64,000 nucleotides of DNA from Methyloceanibacter sp. wino2 (GTDB taxonomy: Bacteria; Pseudomonadota; Alphaproteobacteria; Rhizobiales; Methyloligellaceae). The notes below the pieces were generated by a model that was not told the origin of the DNA, searched no databases, and saw only the letters and a list, made by a program, of their open reading frames with translations. The DNA is taken from the NCBI RefSeq assembly GCF_003071365.1, contig NZ_CP028960.1, positions 1,550,001-1,614,000 of the forward strand. The letters run 5' to 3'. Positions 26,358 through 34,795 of the stretch are shown here, one piece after another (the first letter of the stretch is position 1; the number at the start of each line of letters is the position of its first letter). A program made the translations under genes and the position numbers.

Positions 26358-26654
26358 CTAGAGCTTGGAAACGTCGTAGACCCACTTGCCGGTCTCTTTG
26401 AAGTGCGCAGAACGCTTGGCGTTGCGCGCTTCCATTTCCTTGATGGACTCGCTTTGCTTGGCGAGTTCCTTCGGGTCGTGCTTCGGATCGTACTTGGATC
26501 CTGCAACCTTCTCCGGATAGCCCGGCTTGGGCTCCCAGCAATTGCCAGGGGCCTTGCAGTTCGTGCCGTCGTAGGCCAGAGCGCTTCCGGCCGTCATGGC
26601 AAGCGCAACAGCGCCTGCAAGCGCCGCGCCTGTAATACGTAGTGTCTTCTTCAT
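26358..26654 (-). CDS. mxaI: Methanol dehydrogenase small subunit MxaI
   Basis: Beta subunit of the periplasmic Ca-dependent methanol dehydrogenase (alpha2beta2). The 98-residue precursor has a signal peptide with cleavage after A27, and the mature protein begins with the hallmark 'YDGTNCKAPGNCWEPKPGYPEKVAG', in which two cysteines form a disulfide; the rest is a Lys-rich charged helix. MxaI occurs with MxaF-type enzymes and not with XoxF, so this confirms the Ca enzyme. Its gene follows mxaG after 25 bases. Confidence 0.97.
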   Translation of the reverse strand: MKKTLRITGAALAGAVALAMTAGSALAYDGTNCKAPGNCWEPKPGYPEKVAGSKYDPKHDPKELAKQSESIKEMEARNAKRSAHFKETGKWVYDVSKL

Positions 26655-26679
26655 GGGTCAGTTCCTCCGTGCTCAGTCG

Positions 26680-27303
26680 CTAGTTTTCTGACGGTGTTTC
26701 CGTCTTCTTCTCCGCGCTGTCCGCACCTACTGCGGCCGTTTGCGCGGGAATTTCGCAAACCAATTCTTCGGCTTCAGGCTTGTGGTGTTCGGGATCGAAG
26801 GGAACGAAGTTTGCCTTCTGCTCATCAGTGAGCCAGACGGCGCCGTCCACATCGTCCTTGTACAGATGACGGACCCAGGCGATGACCAGGAGGATCTCGT
26901 CCATCGTTCTAGCGGACGCTTGCGGTCCCATCATGCTGCGGGCGCCGCCATAGATCGTCTCGAACAGACCCTTATCGGTCTGGTTCTTGGGATACGTCCA
27001 GTAATTGTCGTTGAGACCGGGCCCGAGCTTGCCTTCGCCAATATGGCCATGGCAGCCGGAGCATGCGGTGAGATACACCTCTTCGGCCTCGTGTAGGCAG
27101 CTCTCAACCCCGATGTAAGGATTGTGGCCGGTCTTCATGAACTCCTTCACCGCCGGTGTATCTCGGCCCTCTTCAGGCGAAAGGCTGAGATCAAGCGGCA
27201 TGCCGGTGATCGTGTGAACCAGTTGAATCTGCTGGGCGAGAGCCATCAGCGGTATCAACGAAAGCGCTGCCACCACGGCTGCAACTTTAAAACCCTGCCT
27301 CAT
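26680..27303 (-). CDS. mxaG: Cytochrome c-L, MxaG
   Basis: Periplasmic monohaem cytochrome c that accepts electrons from methanol dehydrogenase. The 207-residue precursor has a signal peptide (cleavage near A23) and the haem motif C81-S-G-C84-H85, followed by 'GEGKLGPGLNDNYWTYPKN'. The C-terminal tail is acidic and low-complexity. It is the only cytochrome c gene visible in the window, so it may also serve XoxF. Confidence 0.96.
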   Translation of the reverse strand: MRQGFKVAAVVAALSLIPLMALAQQIQLVHTITGMPLDLSLSPEEGRDTPAVKEFMKTGHNPYIGVESCLHEAEEVYLTACSGCHGHIGEGKLGPGLNDNYWTYPKNQTDKGLFETIYGGARSMMGPQASARTMDEILLVIAWVRHLYKDDVDGAVWLTDEQKANFVPFDPEHHKPEAEELVCEIPAQTAAVGADSAEKKTETPSEN

Positions 27304-27350
27304 TACGTTTCGCTTCCTTCTCGAATCTTCTTACTCAAGTCTTCTTTATG

Positions 27351-27370
27351 GCGGGCGCCCAGACGCCCGC
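27351..27370 (-). other. Hairpin between mxaJ and mxaG
   Basis: GCGGGCG (27351-27357) pairs perfectly with CGCCCGC (27364-27370) around a 6-base loop, 10 bases after the mxaJ stop. No T-run follows. It may be an mRNA processing or stability element. Confidence 0.45.
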
Positions 27371-27380
27371 ATGCAATGTC

Positions 27381-28265
27381 CTAGGACTTCGTATCCGACG
27401 GCGGCTTCGTGGGCTCTTCGACCGGAATGCCTTCCTCGATCAGAATCTCTTGGATCTGCGGTTTGGCCTTTTCCAAAGCCTCTTCAACCTCGGCGAGAAG
27501 CTTCTCGTCGTCCTTGCGCACGCCCATGGACTGATCGAAGTGGAACAGCACCGGCTCGCCATCGAAGCGGAAATTGTTGTCCGGCACGCCGGTCATCTTG
27601 AGCTTGCCGTCCGACTCCTTGACGTAGCGGGCAACCGACGGCGCGAACGCGATGGCGACGTCGGACTTGCCGGACGACACATTGCCCACCATCAGCGCGG
27701 GATCGATGCGCAGGTACTGATTGCGGGAACTCTTGAAGTTGGTCAGCGACTTCACGTAGTTGAAGTTCTTACTGAAGAGGCCGTACTTCACCATCATCAC
27801 TTCGGCAGGCCCGCCGGGCTCGTAACCCACGTTGTTCGCCTTGGCGAGATCCTCGCTGTCGAAGGCCTCGATCTCGAGCTTGGAGTTCGAGGGCTGCACG
27901 AAGACGTAGCCAGCACGATAGTAGGGCGACGTGGTGAGGACGCGTGGATCGCCGGTATCGACGCCAATCACGATGTCGCACTTGTCTTTGTCGAGAAGGT
28001 CCCGCACCACATAGATCGCAGGCCGGTCCTCCCACACGAACTCCACATCTCTGCCCATGGCCTCGCCGAGCGCCTTCGCGATGCGGTTCTCGAAGCCTTC
28101 CTCGCTCTTCAGGGAGTAGGGGTTTTCGTTGGCGCCGGCGCAGACCCGCAAGGGGGCCTCGTCGTTCTTTGCGTCGCTCGCCGCATTCGCAGGCCCGGCA
28201 AACAGGGCCACGGCGGCAGCGGTCGTCAGAAGCGCCTTACTCAGGAAGTTGAATTTCTTGTCCAT
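27381..28265 (-). CDS. mxaJ: MxaJ, periplasmic binding-protein-like methanol oxidation protein
   Basis: A 294-residue protein with a signal peptide ('LLTTAAAVALFAGPANA') and a bacterial solute-binding fold of family 3 ('LRVCAGANENPYSLKSEEGFENRIAKALGEAMG'). MxaJ proteins are needed for, or associate with, methanol dehydrogenase; the precise function is unsettled. It is paralogous to the first half of the XoxJ-ankyrin protein at 10901-12853 but lacks repeats, ending in a Pro-rich tail. The ATG at 28265 starts the signal peptide; longer readings upstream are rejected. Confidence 0.93.
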   Translation of the reverse strand: MDKKFNFLSKALLTTAAAVALFAGPANAASDAKNDEAPLRVCAGANENPYSLKSEEGFENRIAKALGEAMGRDVEFVWEDRPAIYVVRDLLDKDKCDIVIGVDTGDPRVLTTSPYYRAGYVFVQPSNSKLEIEAFDSEDLAKANNVGYEPGGPAEVMMVKYGLFSKNFNYVKSLTNFKSSRNQYLRIDPALMVGNVSSGKSDVAIAFAPSVARYVKESDGKLKMTGVPDNNFRFDGEPVLFHFDQSMGVRKDDEKLLAEVEEALEKAKPQIQEILIEEGIPVEEPTKPPSDTKS

Positions 28266-28401
28266 CACATGTGTCCTTACAGACTGTCTTGTCATTCGGA
28301 GGGATCGGCTCGGCGCGGCGGCGGATCGGCAAACACCGATCGCTCTCTCGTCCATCAGGCGGCCTGGTCGACCCTCGCAATGTCTCGGGGAAGCGGGTTC
28401 C

Positions 28402-28427
28402 GCCAGGGCGCACCGAGGCGCCCTGGC
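28402..28427 (-). other. Hairpin between mxaF and mxaJ
   Basis: A perfect 10-base stem GCCAGGGCGC (28402-28411) with GCGCCCTGGC (28418-28427), 6-base loop, 15 bases after the mxaF stop on the minus strand. No T-run follows. It probably stabilises mxaF mRNA or limits read-through, giving excess MxaF over downstream products. Confidence 0.55.
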
Positions 28428-28442
28428 AGACCCTTCGTCTGA

Positions 28443-30350
28443 CTAGGTTCCGTCCGTGATGATCTCGGTCGAGTACTCGTCGAGATTCACGTCCTCGCTG
28501 TACGGGCCTTTGCCGTCGAGCGAGAAGACCAGAAGGCCACCGCCCTGCTGGGTCCAGTTCTGCAGGTTGCGGAACGCACCCACGGCACCGAGACCAGCGG
28601 TCGGATCCTGGAGGTCGAACACCAGGCCAACACCCGGCCAGCCGCCGACGCCGTAGTACACTGCGACATACTGCGTGCCGTCGTGCTCATAGGTCATCGG
28701 ATAGCCGATTCCGCCAGACGGCATCTTGAACTTCCAGAGAAGCTCGCCGGTGTCGGAGTTGCGGGCTTTGAGGTAGCCGTCGAGGGTGGGATAGAACATC
28801 ACACCGCCCTTGGTCGCGAGCGTGCCGCCCCAAGCAGCGAAGCGCTCCATGACCGACCACTTGTACTTGCCCTCAGGCGCGCTGTAGGCCTTGACCTGAC
28901 CGAGGCCAAGATAGTTGGCGCGGTCGCCCTTCGGACCCGGGTACATCGACAGGGTGGCACCGACAAAGAACTGGCCGGCGCGGTAGGGAAGCATGAAGGG
29001 CTCCCAATCCATGCAGATGTGGTTGATGGCGAGGTAGAAGAGACCCCGCTCCGGATCGTACGAGTCGTGGGCTTGGTCGTGGTAGCCCATGGCCGACGGG
29101 CAGATGTCCTTGCCCTTGTGGTCCATGCGCGTGCCGTATTCCGGATTACGAACCGGAATACCCGTCTTCATGTCGACATGCGTCCAAACGTTGACGGTGT
29201 CATCCAGGAAGTCGGCACGGACAAGGTCGCCGTTGACGCGGTTCAGCGTGTAGATGATGCCGTTCCGGTCCGGATGGGTGACCAGCTTGAGGTCTTTGCC
29301 ATCGATCTTCTGATCGGAGAGCATCATCACGTTGACGCCGGCGTAGTCCCACTCGTCATGCGGGGTCTTCTGATACCCCCACTTGAGCATGCCGTCGTCG
29401 GCGTTGCGGGCCATGATGGTCATGGTCCACTTGTTGTCGCCCGGACGCATCGTCTCGTTCCACGGCGAGGGGTTACCCGAGCCGTAGTAGATCAGGTCCA
29501 AAGACGGATCGTAGGCATACCAACCCCAGTTGGTGCCGCCGCCGATCTTCCAGGCATCGCCTTCCCAAGTCGCAAGGCCGAGACCCTTCTGACCGTATTG
29601 GGGGTTGTCCTTGTTGAAGTCGTCGCCAATGCCGATTTCGGCGTCCGGACCCGTGGCATAACGGCGCCAGACCTGCTCGCCGGTCTTGACGTTGTATGCG
29701 GTGGCATAGCCGCGCACACCGAGCTCAGCGCCCGACGACCCGACAATGACCATGTCCTTGACGACATAAGGTGCAACCGTAAGCGTCGAGCCGACCTTGA
29801 TGTCGGAGTTCTCGACCTTCCAGTACATCTCACCCGTGTCAGCATTCAGCGCCACCACATGGCCATCCAACTGGTTGGAGAGGATGAGGTTCGGCGTCTT
29901 GCCCTTATCGTCGGTCGGCCAGTAGGCGAGACCACGATTGACCAGGTCGCAGCAAGCCACGGCACGGGCCGCAGGATCCTGCTTCGGCTTGTACTGCCAT
30001 TTGATCTTGCCCGGATTCTTGAGGTCCAGGGCATAGACGTTGTTCGGGAAAGAACTGTTGACGTACATCACGCCATCGACCACGAGCGGCGTGCCTTCGT
30101 GACCATTCAGCAGACCCGTCGAGAAGGTCCAAGCAACACGAAGGTCCTTAACGTTCCCCGTGTTGATCTGATCCATCTCACTGTAGTTGTCCGCCGTGTA
30201 GTCAAGACCCGGCATGACGTAGTTTTCTGGATTCTTCGCCATTTCGACCAGACGGTCGTTGGCGTTGGCGGCCCCTGCTAGAAGGCCACCGAGGGCCAGC
30301 GCGACGCATGACGCCGACACATACCCACCGATACTGTGAAATCTCCTCAT
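28443..30350 (-). CDS. mxaF: Calcium-dependent methanol dehydrogenase large subunit MxaF
   Basis: PQQ-containing eight-bladed propeller that oxidises methanol in the periplasm. The 635-residue precursor has a signal peptide (cleavage near A30), the vicinal disulfide C133-C134 ('[14 protein letters not shown]') and '[10 protein letters not shown]', where D335 is the catalytic base and A337 replaces the extra aspartate of lanthanide enzymes. This and the presence of mxaI mark it as the Ca enzyme. GAGGG lies upstream of the ATG. It is the first gene of the minus-strand mxa operon, divergent from a lipoprotein-kinase-regulator operon. Confidence 0.98.
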   Translation of the reverse strand: MRRFHSIGGYVSASCVALALGGLLAGAANANDRLVEMAKNPENYVMPGLDYTADNYSEMDQINTGNVKDLRVAWTFSTGLLNGHEGTPLVVDGVMYVNSSFPNNVYALDLKNPGKIKWQYKPKQDPAARAVACCDLVNRGLAYWPTDDKGKTPNLILSNQLDGHVVALNADTGEMYWKVENSDIKVGSTLTVAPYVVKDMVIVGSSGAELGVRGYATAYNVKTGEQVWRRYATGPDAEIGIGDDFNKDNPQYGQKGLGLATWEGDAWKIGGGTNWGWYAYDPSLDLIYYGSGNPSPWNETMRPGDNKWTMTIMARNADDGMLKWGYQKTPHDEWDYAGVNVMMLSDQKIDGKDLKLVTHPDRNGIIYTLNRVNGDLVRADFLDDTVNVWTHVDMKTGIPVRNPEYGTRMDHKGKDICPSAMGYHDQAHDSYDPERGLFYLAINHICMDWEPFMLPYRAGQFFVGATLSMYPGPKGDRANYLGLGQVKAYSAPEGKYKWSVMERFAAWGGTLATKGGVMFYPTLDGYLKARNSDTGELLWKFKMPSGGIGYPMTYEHDGTQYVAVYYGVGGWPGVGLVFDLQDPTAGLGAVGAFRNLQNWTQQGGGLLVFSLDGKGPYSEDVNLDEYSTEIITDGT

Positions 30351-30917
30351 ATGCGAACCCTCGCGTTTTCGCTCCCATTATGACGAAGAAGTCCAAGAGC
30401 CCTCGTGATCGAGGGACCTCGTCCTCTCCGCTCGGTTTCTGCGCGACAACGCCTTGGGCGAACGATGCCGTCGGCGCTTCACACAGCCGCCAAGCCAAAT
30501 GTTCAAACCACGTGTTGAAGTCTGGCCAAGTCAGGAGAAACGAGCGGCCTGTTTGTACAGGGCGCCCACATCCCTGGCGGTGGACGAAGTCTATGGCCGC
30601 GCTCGCTGAAACGTCTTTGGGCCTATTCCCAGAAACCTCTCTGGAGCATTGCTCGAAACCTAAGGGTGCAACTTCATCGCAGGCATGTGGATAAGTGACG
30701 GGACAGGCGTGCGTTTTCTCCCGGCAGCCATTGACGGATTCGCTTCGGGCAGCGGCAGGGGTAAGCAATTTTTCGGGAACAGCGAGCAGACCGATTGGGC
30801 AACGGTAGCAAGAAACTTGGTGACATTATTGCTACCGAGTAGATGCCGTCGAGAGCCAGCGCGCGGAGCGCATGTGGCCCGGGCATCTTGCCGAATAACT
30901 CGAGAGCCGACACCCAA
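30351..30917. promoter_or_regulatory. Divergent control region between mxaF and the sensor operon, with several dyads
   Basis: 567 bases without a gene. Three dyads stand out: CCCTCG-TGAT-CGAGGG at 30400-30415, about 50 bases before mxaF; CCTGT-TTGT-ACAGG at 30548-30561; and a perfect 9-base inverted repeat CGGTAGCAA / TTGCTACCG at 30803-30811 and 30829-30837 with a 17-base spacer, about 80 bases before the lipoprotein start. They are candidate operators for the two response regulators of this island. I cannot assign -35/-10 boxes with confidence. Confidence 0.5.
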
Positions 30918-31469
30918 ATGTCCCCTTTGCTCCCTGCTGTCGCCGCGCGCCTTTCGCGCCTTTTTCTGGTTGTGCTGACGGCACTTTGCCTGGCCGGCTG
31001 CGACGACGAAACCGAGACAGCCACGCTGACGCCCGTACCGCAGGACACCGAGAGTTCCGTCTATTCACAGATCACCTGGCTGGACGCGGGCTCCCCCATA
31101 GCGCCGGCCCAGTGGCTGGCGAGCCGCGCCGCCAAGACCGAACTGCCGCAGAACGATCCGCGGGTTGAAGCGGCCCGAAAGGAACTGGGGCTCGCCGCGC
31201 ACCGCTTCGGCGACGAGCCACGCATGATCGCCAACCGCGCGGTCCAAGTTGAGAACATGCTTGCGGAGCAAGGCATTCAAGAGAACGCATCCGACATCAT
31301 CGCCGCCCTCGTGCCCATCGCGGCCAAGCCCGGCGCTCTCCAAGGGTTCGGCACGCTATGCCAGCAATACTTCATTCTTCGCCAGCAGGGTTTAGACCGC
31401 AACGCCGCCGTCGAACGCCTTCAAAAACTCAGTCTGCGCACACCCGGGAGCAACCGAAGCCATGGCTAA
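30918..31469 (+). CDS. Lipoprotein upstream of the methanol-oxidation sensor kinase
   Basis: A 183-residue lipoprotein: signal peptide with lipobox 'LTALCLAGC' (lipidated Cys near 28), acidic linker, then a helical domain ('AARKELGLAAHRFGDEPRMIANRAVQVENMLAEQGIQENASDIIAAL'). No known domain recognised. It overlaps the start of the histidine kinase gene by 8 bases, so the two are translationally coupled and may form a periplasmic sensing unit. It is divergent from mxaF, the position of mxaW in Methylobacterium extorquens; homology to MxaW is not claimed. The ATG at 30918 is chosen because the signal peptide starts there. Confidence 0.8.
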   Translation: MSPLLPAVAARLSRLFLVVLTALCLAGCDDETETATLTPVPQDTESSVYSQITWLDAGSPIAPAQWLASRAAKTELPQNDPRVEAARKELGLAAHRFGDEPRMIANRAVQVENMLAEQGIQENASDIIAALVPIAAKPGALQGFGTLCQQYFILRQQGLDRNAAVERLQKLSLRTPGSNRSHG

Positions 31470-32982
31470 GCTACTGAATGCGATCTGGTACGATCGGACA
31501 ATCCGCGCCCAGTTCATGATCGCCATCGGCGTCATCAACGTCATCGCGCTCTTGATCGTTGGCGTGATCTTCGTCGCCAATGCCAACAAGGCGACGCGGG
31601 TCGAGATGGATGCCTCGGTCGAGCTGGCCAAGAATTTCGTACGGGTCGCCATCCAATCGCTGTCGCCGAACACGCGTGCCGAGGATATCTCCAAGAACGT
31701 GGACCAGCTCTCAAGCCGGCTTCGCATCGGCAATCTCCGGCACGTGCGCATCTACATGGCCGACGCGACCGGCGCCTTGGTGCAGCTGTCGCCCGTACCC
31801 AACGCAACGCGTGACCCGGGACTTCCGCCGCCCGCGCCGCGCTGGTTCGAAGCCCTCGTCGCACCCGACGTCGCGCCAAGTACCGTCAGCGTGGTCCACT
31901 CGGCAAAAACGGCCGGCTCGATCGTGATGGTGGAGATGCCGGTTCTCGACGGGCCACGCACCTGGGATCTCGGCACCGTGGTGATTGCCGGCGAACCTTC
32001 CGACGAAGTCGCGGAGGTCTGGGCCGACCTGACGGCCCTCGCCCCTGTCGTCGGCCTGATCAATATCCTGGTTCTCGCGACACTCTATCTCGTGCTGGGG
32101 CGGCTGCTCGATCCGATGGCGAACGTCGCGAAAGGTCTGTCGCGGCTCGAGGACGGCGATTACGGCACCCGCCTCACCCCACCGCGCGTCATGGAACTTG
32201 GCGCGATCGCATCGAGCTTCAACCGGCTCGCGGCAACGCTGGGGCGCACGCGCTCGGAGAACGGGCGGCTCTACGGCCAGCTCGTCACCGTCCAGGAAGA
32301 AGAGCGGCGGGAGATCGCCAACGAGCTGCATGACGAGGCGAGCCCGTGCCTGTTCGGGATCATGGCCAACGCCATGTCGGCGCAACGGCTCGTCGAACAA
32401 CCGACGAAAGAGTCCGCTGCAGAACTCGGCGAACACTTGACGGAGATCCTGAAAATCACCGACCGGCTCAAGCACATGAACCGGGTCATGCTTAAGAAGC
32501 TGCGCCCGGTCGCGGTCGACCACGTGGCTCTGTCGGAGCTGGCGCGCGAGCTTGTCGGGGAACTTCAGAACCGGTATCCGGACGTAGACATCACCCCGTC
32601 CTTGCGGACACGGGGCGAGCGCTATGGCGAGTTGGTCGACCTGACCATCTACCGCTGTATTCAGGAAGGCGTCACCAACGCGATCCGGCACGGCAATGCA
32701 CGAGCCATTCGTGTGGACCTGTTCGACAAGCGTCCCAAGCGCGGCGCCAGGCTCCTGCACCTTCTTATTCAAGACGACGGCAAAGGCGTGTCGCCCGGCA
32801 CGTCTCTCGGCTTTGGGCTGACGGCCATGCGCGAACGCGTGCAGGCCCTGTCCGGCACCTGGCAGATCGAGAACGTGTCATCGAAAGGCACGTTGCTGAA
32901 GATCGTCATTCCAGTCACCGCGGCGCTGGCGAAGACCAAAGCCGCCGCACCCAGAATACTCGACGACACCGAGGTTACATAA
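31462..32982 (+). CDS. NarL-type membrane sensor histidine kinase
   Basis: A 506-residue kinase: membrane helix at about 16-40, periplasmic sensor domain 41-192, second membrane helix 193-213, HAMP domain 214-266 and a HisKA_3 dimerisation segment with phosphoacceptor H290 ('EEERREIANELHDEASPCLFGI'), then a short HATPase_c with the N box ('EGVTNAIRHGNA') and G boxes ('DDGKGVSPGTSLGFGLTAMRERV'). It phosphorylates NarL-type regulators; the partner is encoded immediately downstream (TAA-ATG contact). Location next to mxaF suggests the MxbD role (control of mxaF by MxbDM in Methylobacterium), which is inference. Confidence 0.88.
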   Translation: MAKLLNAIWYDRTIRAQFMIAIGVINVIALLIVGVIFVANANKATRVEMDASVELAKNFVRVAIQSLSPNTRAEDISKNVDQLSSRLRIGNLRHVRIYMADATGALVQLSPVPNATRDPGLPPPAPRWFEALVAPDVAPSTVSVVHSAKTAGSIVMVEMPVLDGPRTWDLGTVVIAGEPSDEVAEVWADLTALAPVVGLINILVLATLYLVLGRLLDPMANVAKGLSRLEDGDYGTRLTPPRVMELGAIASSFNRLAATLGRTRSENGRLYGQLVTVQEEERREIANELHDEASPCLFGIMANAMSAQRLVEQPTKESAAELGEHLTEILKITDRLKHMNRVMLKKLRPVAVDHVALSELARELVGELQNRYPDVDITPSLRTRGERYGELVDLTIYRCIQEGVTNAIRHGNARAIRVDLFDKRPKRGARLLHLLIQDDGKGVSPGTSLGFGLTAMRERVQALSGTWQIENVSSKGTLLKIVIPVTAALAKTKAAAPRILDDTEVT

Positions 32983-33636
32983 ATGCAGGTTCTCGTAATC
33001 GACGACCATCCCATCGTGCTGGAGGGCTGCAAGCAGCTCCTCAAGTTCGCAGGGGCAAAAAAAATCGTGCAGACGGAAAGTCTCGCGGAAGGGTTTCAGC
33101 TCTACCGCAGCAAGAAGCCGGACGTCATCATCGTGGACTTGGCGATGCGCACCGGCGCGCTTGGCGGGCTGTCCTTCATCCGGCGCCTGCGCCTGCATGA
33201 CAGCCGCACGCCCGTTCTCGTGTTCAGCATGCACAGCGATCCCTTCATCGTGTCGCAGGCGCTGAAGCTCGGCGCCAACGGCTACATCCTGAAGGACACG
33301 TCAGGCGACGAGATCGTCAAGGCGTTCGACGCCATCCGCAACGGCGTTCCGTATCTGAGCCATGAGCTCGCCTCCAACATCGCTTTCATGGAGGCGCGCG
33401 GGCACACTAAGAACCCGCTGCACGCGATCACGGAGCGTGAACTGCAGATCCTGTCGCTGTTGGCAGAAGGCAAGTCCTACGCTCAGATCGCCTCGGACCT
33501 CCACGTGAGCTACAAGACGATCGCGAATACCTGCAGCCAGCTGAAGTCCAAGCTGCGGGTGCAGTCTCTGCCCGAGCTCATGCGGCTCGCGATCGAGAAC
33601 CTTCCGTCCGTGCCCGGACGAAGCTTGAAGCAGTAG
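32983..33636 (+). CDS. NarL/LuxR-type response regulator paired with the mxaF-adjacent kinase
   Basis: A 217-residue regulator: acidic pocket D7-D8 ('VIDDHPIV'), phosphoacceptor D52 ('VIIVDLAMRTGALGG'), conserved Lys in 'GANGYILKDTS', and a LuxR helix-turn-helix ('ITERELQILSLLAEGKSYAQIASDLHVSYKTIANTCSQLKSKL'). It starts directly after the kinase stop, so the pair is one two-component system, similar in arrangement to MxbDM. It is the close paralogue of the regulator at 15218-15940. Confidence 0.9.
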   Translation: MQVLVIDDHPIVLEGCKQLLKFAGAKKIVQTESLAEGFQLYRSKKPDVIIVDLAMRTGALGGLSFIRRLRLHDSRTPVLVFSMHSDPFIVSQALKLGANGYILKDTSGDEIVKAFDAIRNGVPYLSHELASNIAFMEARGHTKNPLHAITERELQILSLLAEGKSYAQIASDLHVSYKTIANTCSQLKSKLRVQSLPELMRLAIENLPSVPGRSLKQ

Positions 33637-33685
33637 CGGGACCCAGCAGACGCGCTTCACCTCGGCGCGGCCGTCCCGGCCCACA

Positions 33686-34570
33686 TCAGGTCTTGTCGTG
33701 CTCTGGCGTCTTGTCGTCCGGATGCGGAAGCGGCTTGGCTTCTGCTGCGGTGCCGTTTTCGTCGCGCACACGAAAGAACCACCCCGATGTGGGAATGAGG
33801 AAGTAGCCCGGCACGAATCGGGCGAGCGTGACGAAGGCGCGGTTCAGCCAGCCTTCGATGATGATCCAGTTGCCGTGCTTGAAGCGCCGATAGGACGCTT
33901 CGGCCAGGCGCTCCGGCGTCATCCTGGGCAGGTAGCGCGCGTAGAAGGAGTTCTCAGCGCCGCCCTCTGCATGAATGTCCGTTTCAATCACGCCCGGCGC
34001 GACCATGCAGACCCGCACGCCTGTTCCCATCACCTCGTAAGCAAGGGCCCGGCTCCAGGAGATCATGGCGGCTTTCGTTGCCGCATAGGTCGCTTGATAA
34101 GGCACCGGCATGAACCCTTCGACCGAGGAGACGTTCAGCACGCCCCCGGCTCTGCGTGCGATCATGTCGGGCAGAAAGCGCCGCGTGAGATCCATCACCG
34201 AACGCAAGTTAAGATCGATCGTCTTGAGCAGCGTGTCCCGATCCTGATCCTGGAAGTGGCCCGCGGTCATCATGGCCGCGTTGTTGACGAGCGACTCGCA
34301 ATAAAGACCGTTCGCTTGCAGGGCGTCTTCAACCTTGTCGCACCCTTCCGGCGTCGCGAGGTCGCACGCAACGGAATAGGCGCCGACATTGTAGGTGGCA
34401 GCGATCTGCTGGGCGAGTTCGGCAAGGGCCGGCTCATTGCGCCCTACAAGAAGCACGGCATGGCTGTTCTTCGCGAACTCCTCGGCCAAAGCGCGACCGA
34501 TTCCCCGCGTCGCCCCGGTGACGACGGCGACCGGCTTCAATGGCGCCCGCGTTTCCTTAGCCGAGTCCAT
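33686..34570 (-). CDS. Short-chain dehydrogenase/reductase
   Basis: A roughly 294-residue classical SDR. The nucleotide-binding 'VVTGATRGIGRALAEEFA', structural 'NNAAMM', and the catalytic Ser and Tyr-x-x-x-Lys ('LNVSSVEGF', 'YAATK') are visible. The C-terminal third has a hydrophobic stretch ('FVTLARFVPGYFLIPTSGWFF') that may associate with the membrane, and a charged tail. Substrate cannot be read from sequence. The ATG at 34570 is preferred; a GTG at 34579 is possible. It converges with the response regulator gene 49 bases away. Confidence 0.88.
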   Translation of the reverse strand: MDSAKETRAPLKPVAVVTGATRGIGRALAEEFAKNSHAVLLVGRNEPALAELAQQIAATYNVGAYSVACDLATPEGCDKVEDALQANGLYCESLVNNAAMMTAGHFQDQDRDTLLKTIDLNLRSVMDLTRRFLPDMIARRAGGVLNVSSVEGFMPVPYQATYAATKAAMISWSRALAYEVMGTGVRVCMVAPGVIETDIHAEGGAENSFYARYLPRMTPERLAEASYRRFKHGNWIIIEGWLNRAFVTLARFVPGYFLIPTSGWFFRVRDENGTAAEAKPLPHPDDKTPEHDKT

Positions 34571-34795
34571 GCCTGCCACTTAGTGTTGCCCCCTCACTGC
34601 GTCTTTCTCCCCTCGCCGATAAGTCCGCCAATCGGGCGGCAAGCAACCACCGAACGCGCCCTGGCGCAAGCGAAGGCTGCGGGCAATTGGTAGAACTTCG
34701 CTTCGGAACCGGCGGGAGACATGGCATCCTCTGTCCCGAACTGGCGCAGACGCCAAGAGTCAAAAAGGCAAGACCGATAGGAGGCGAGGGCCGAA

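Noticed and set aside
28683-30281. 532-residue plus-strand frame opposite mxaF
   Set aside because: Same antisense effect as at xoxF.
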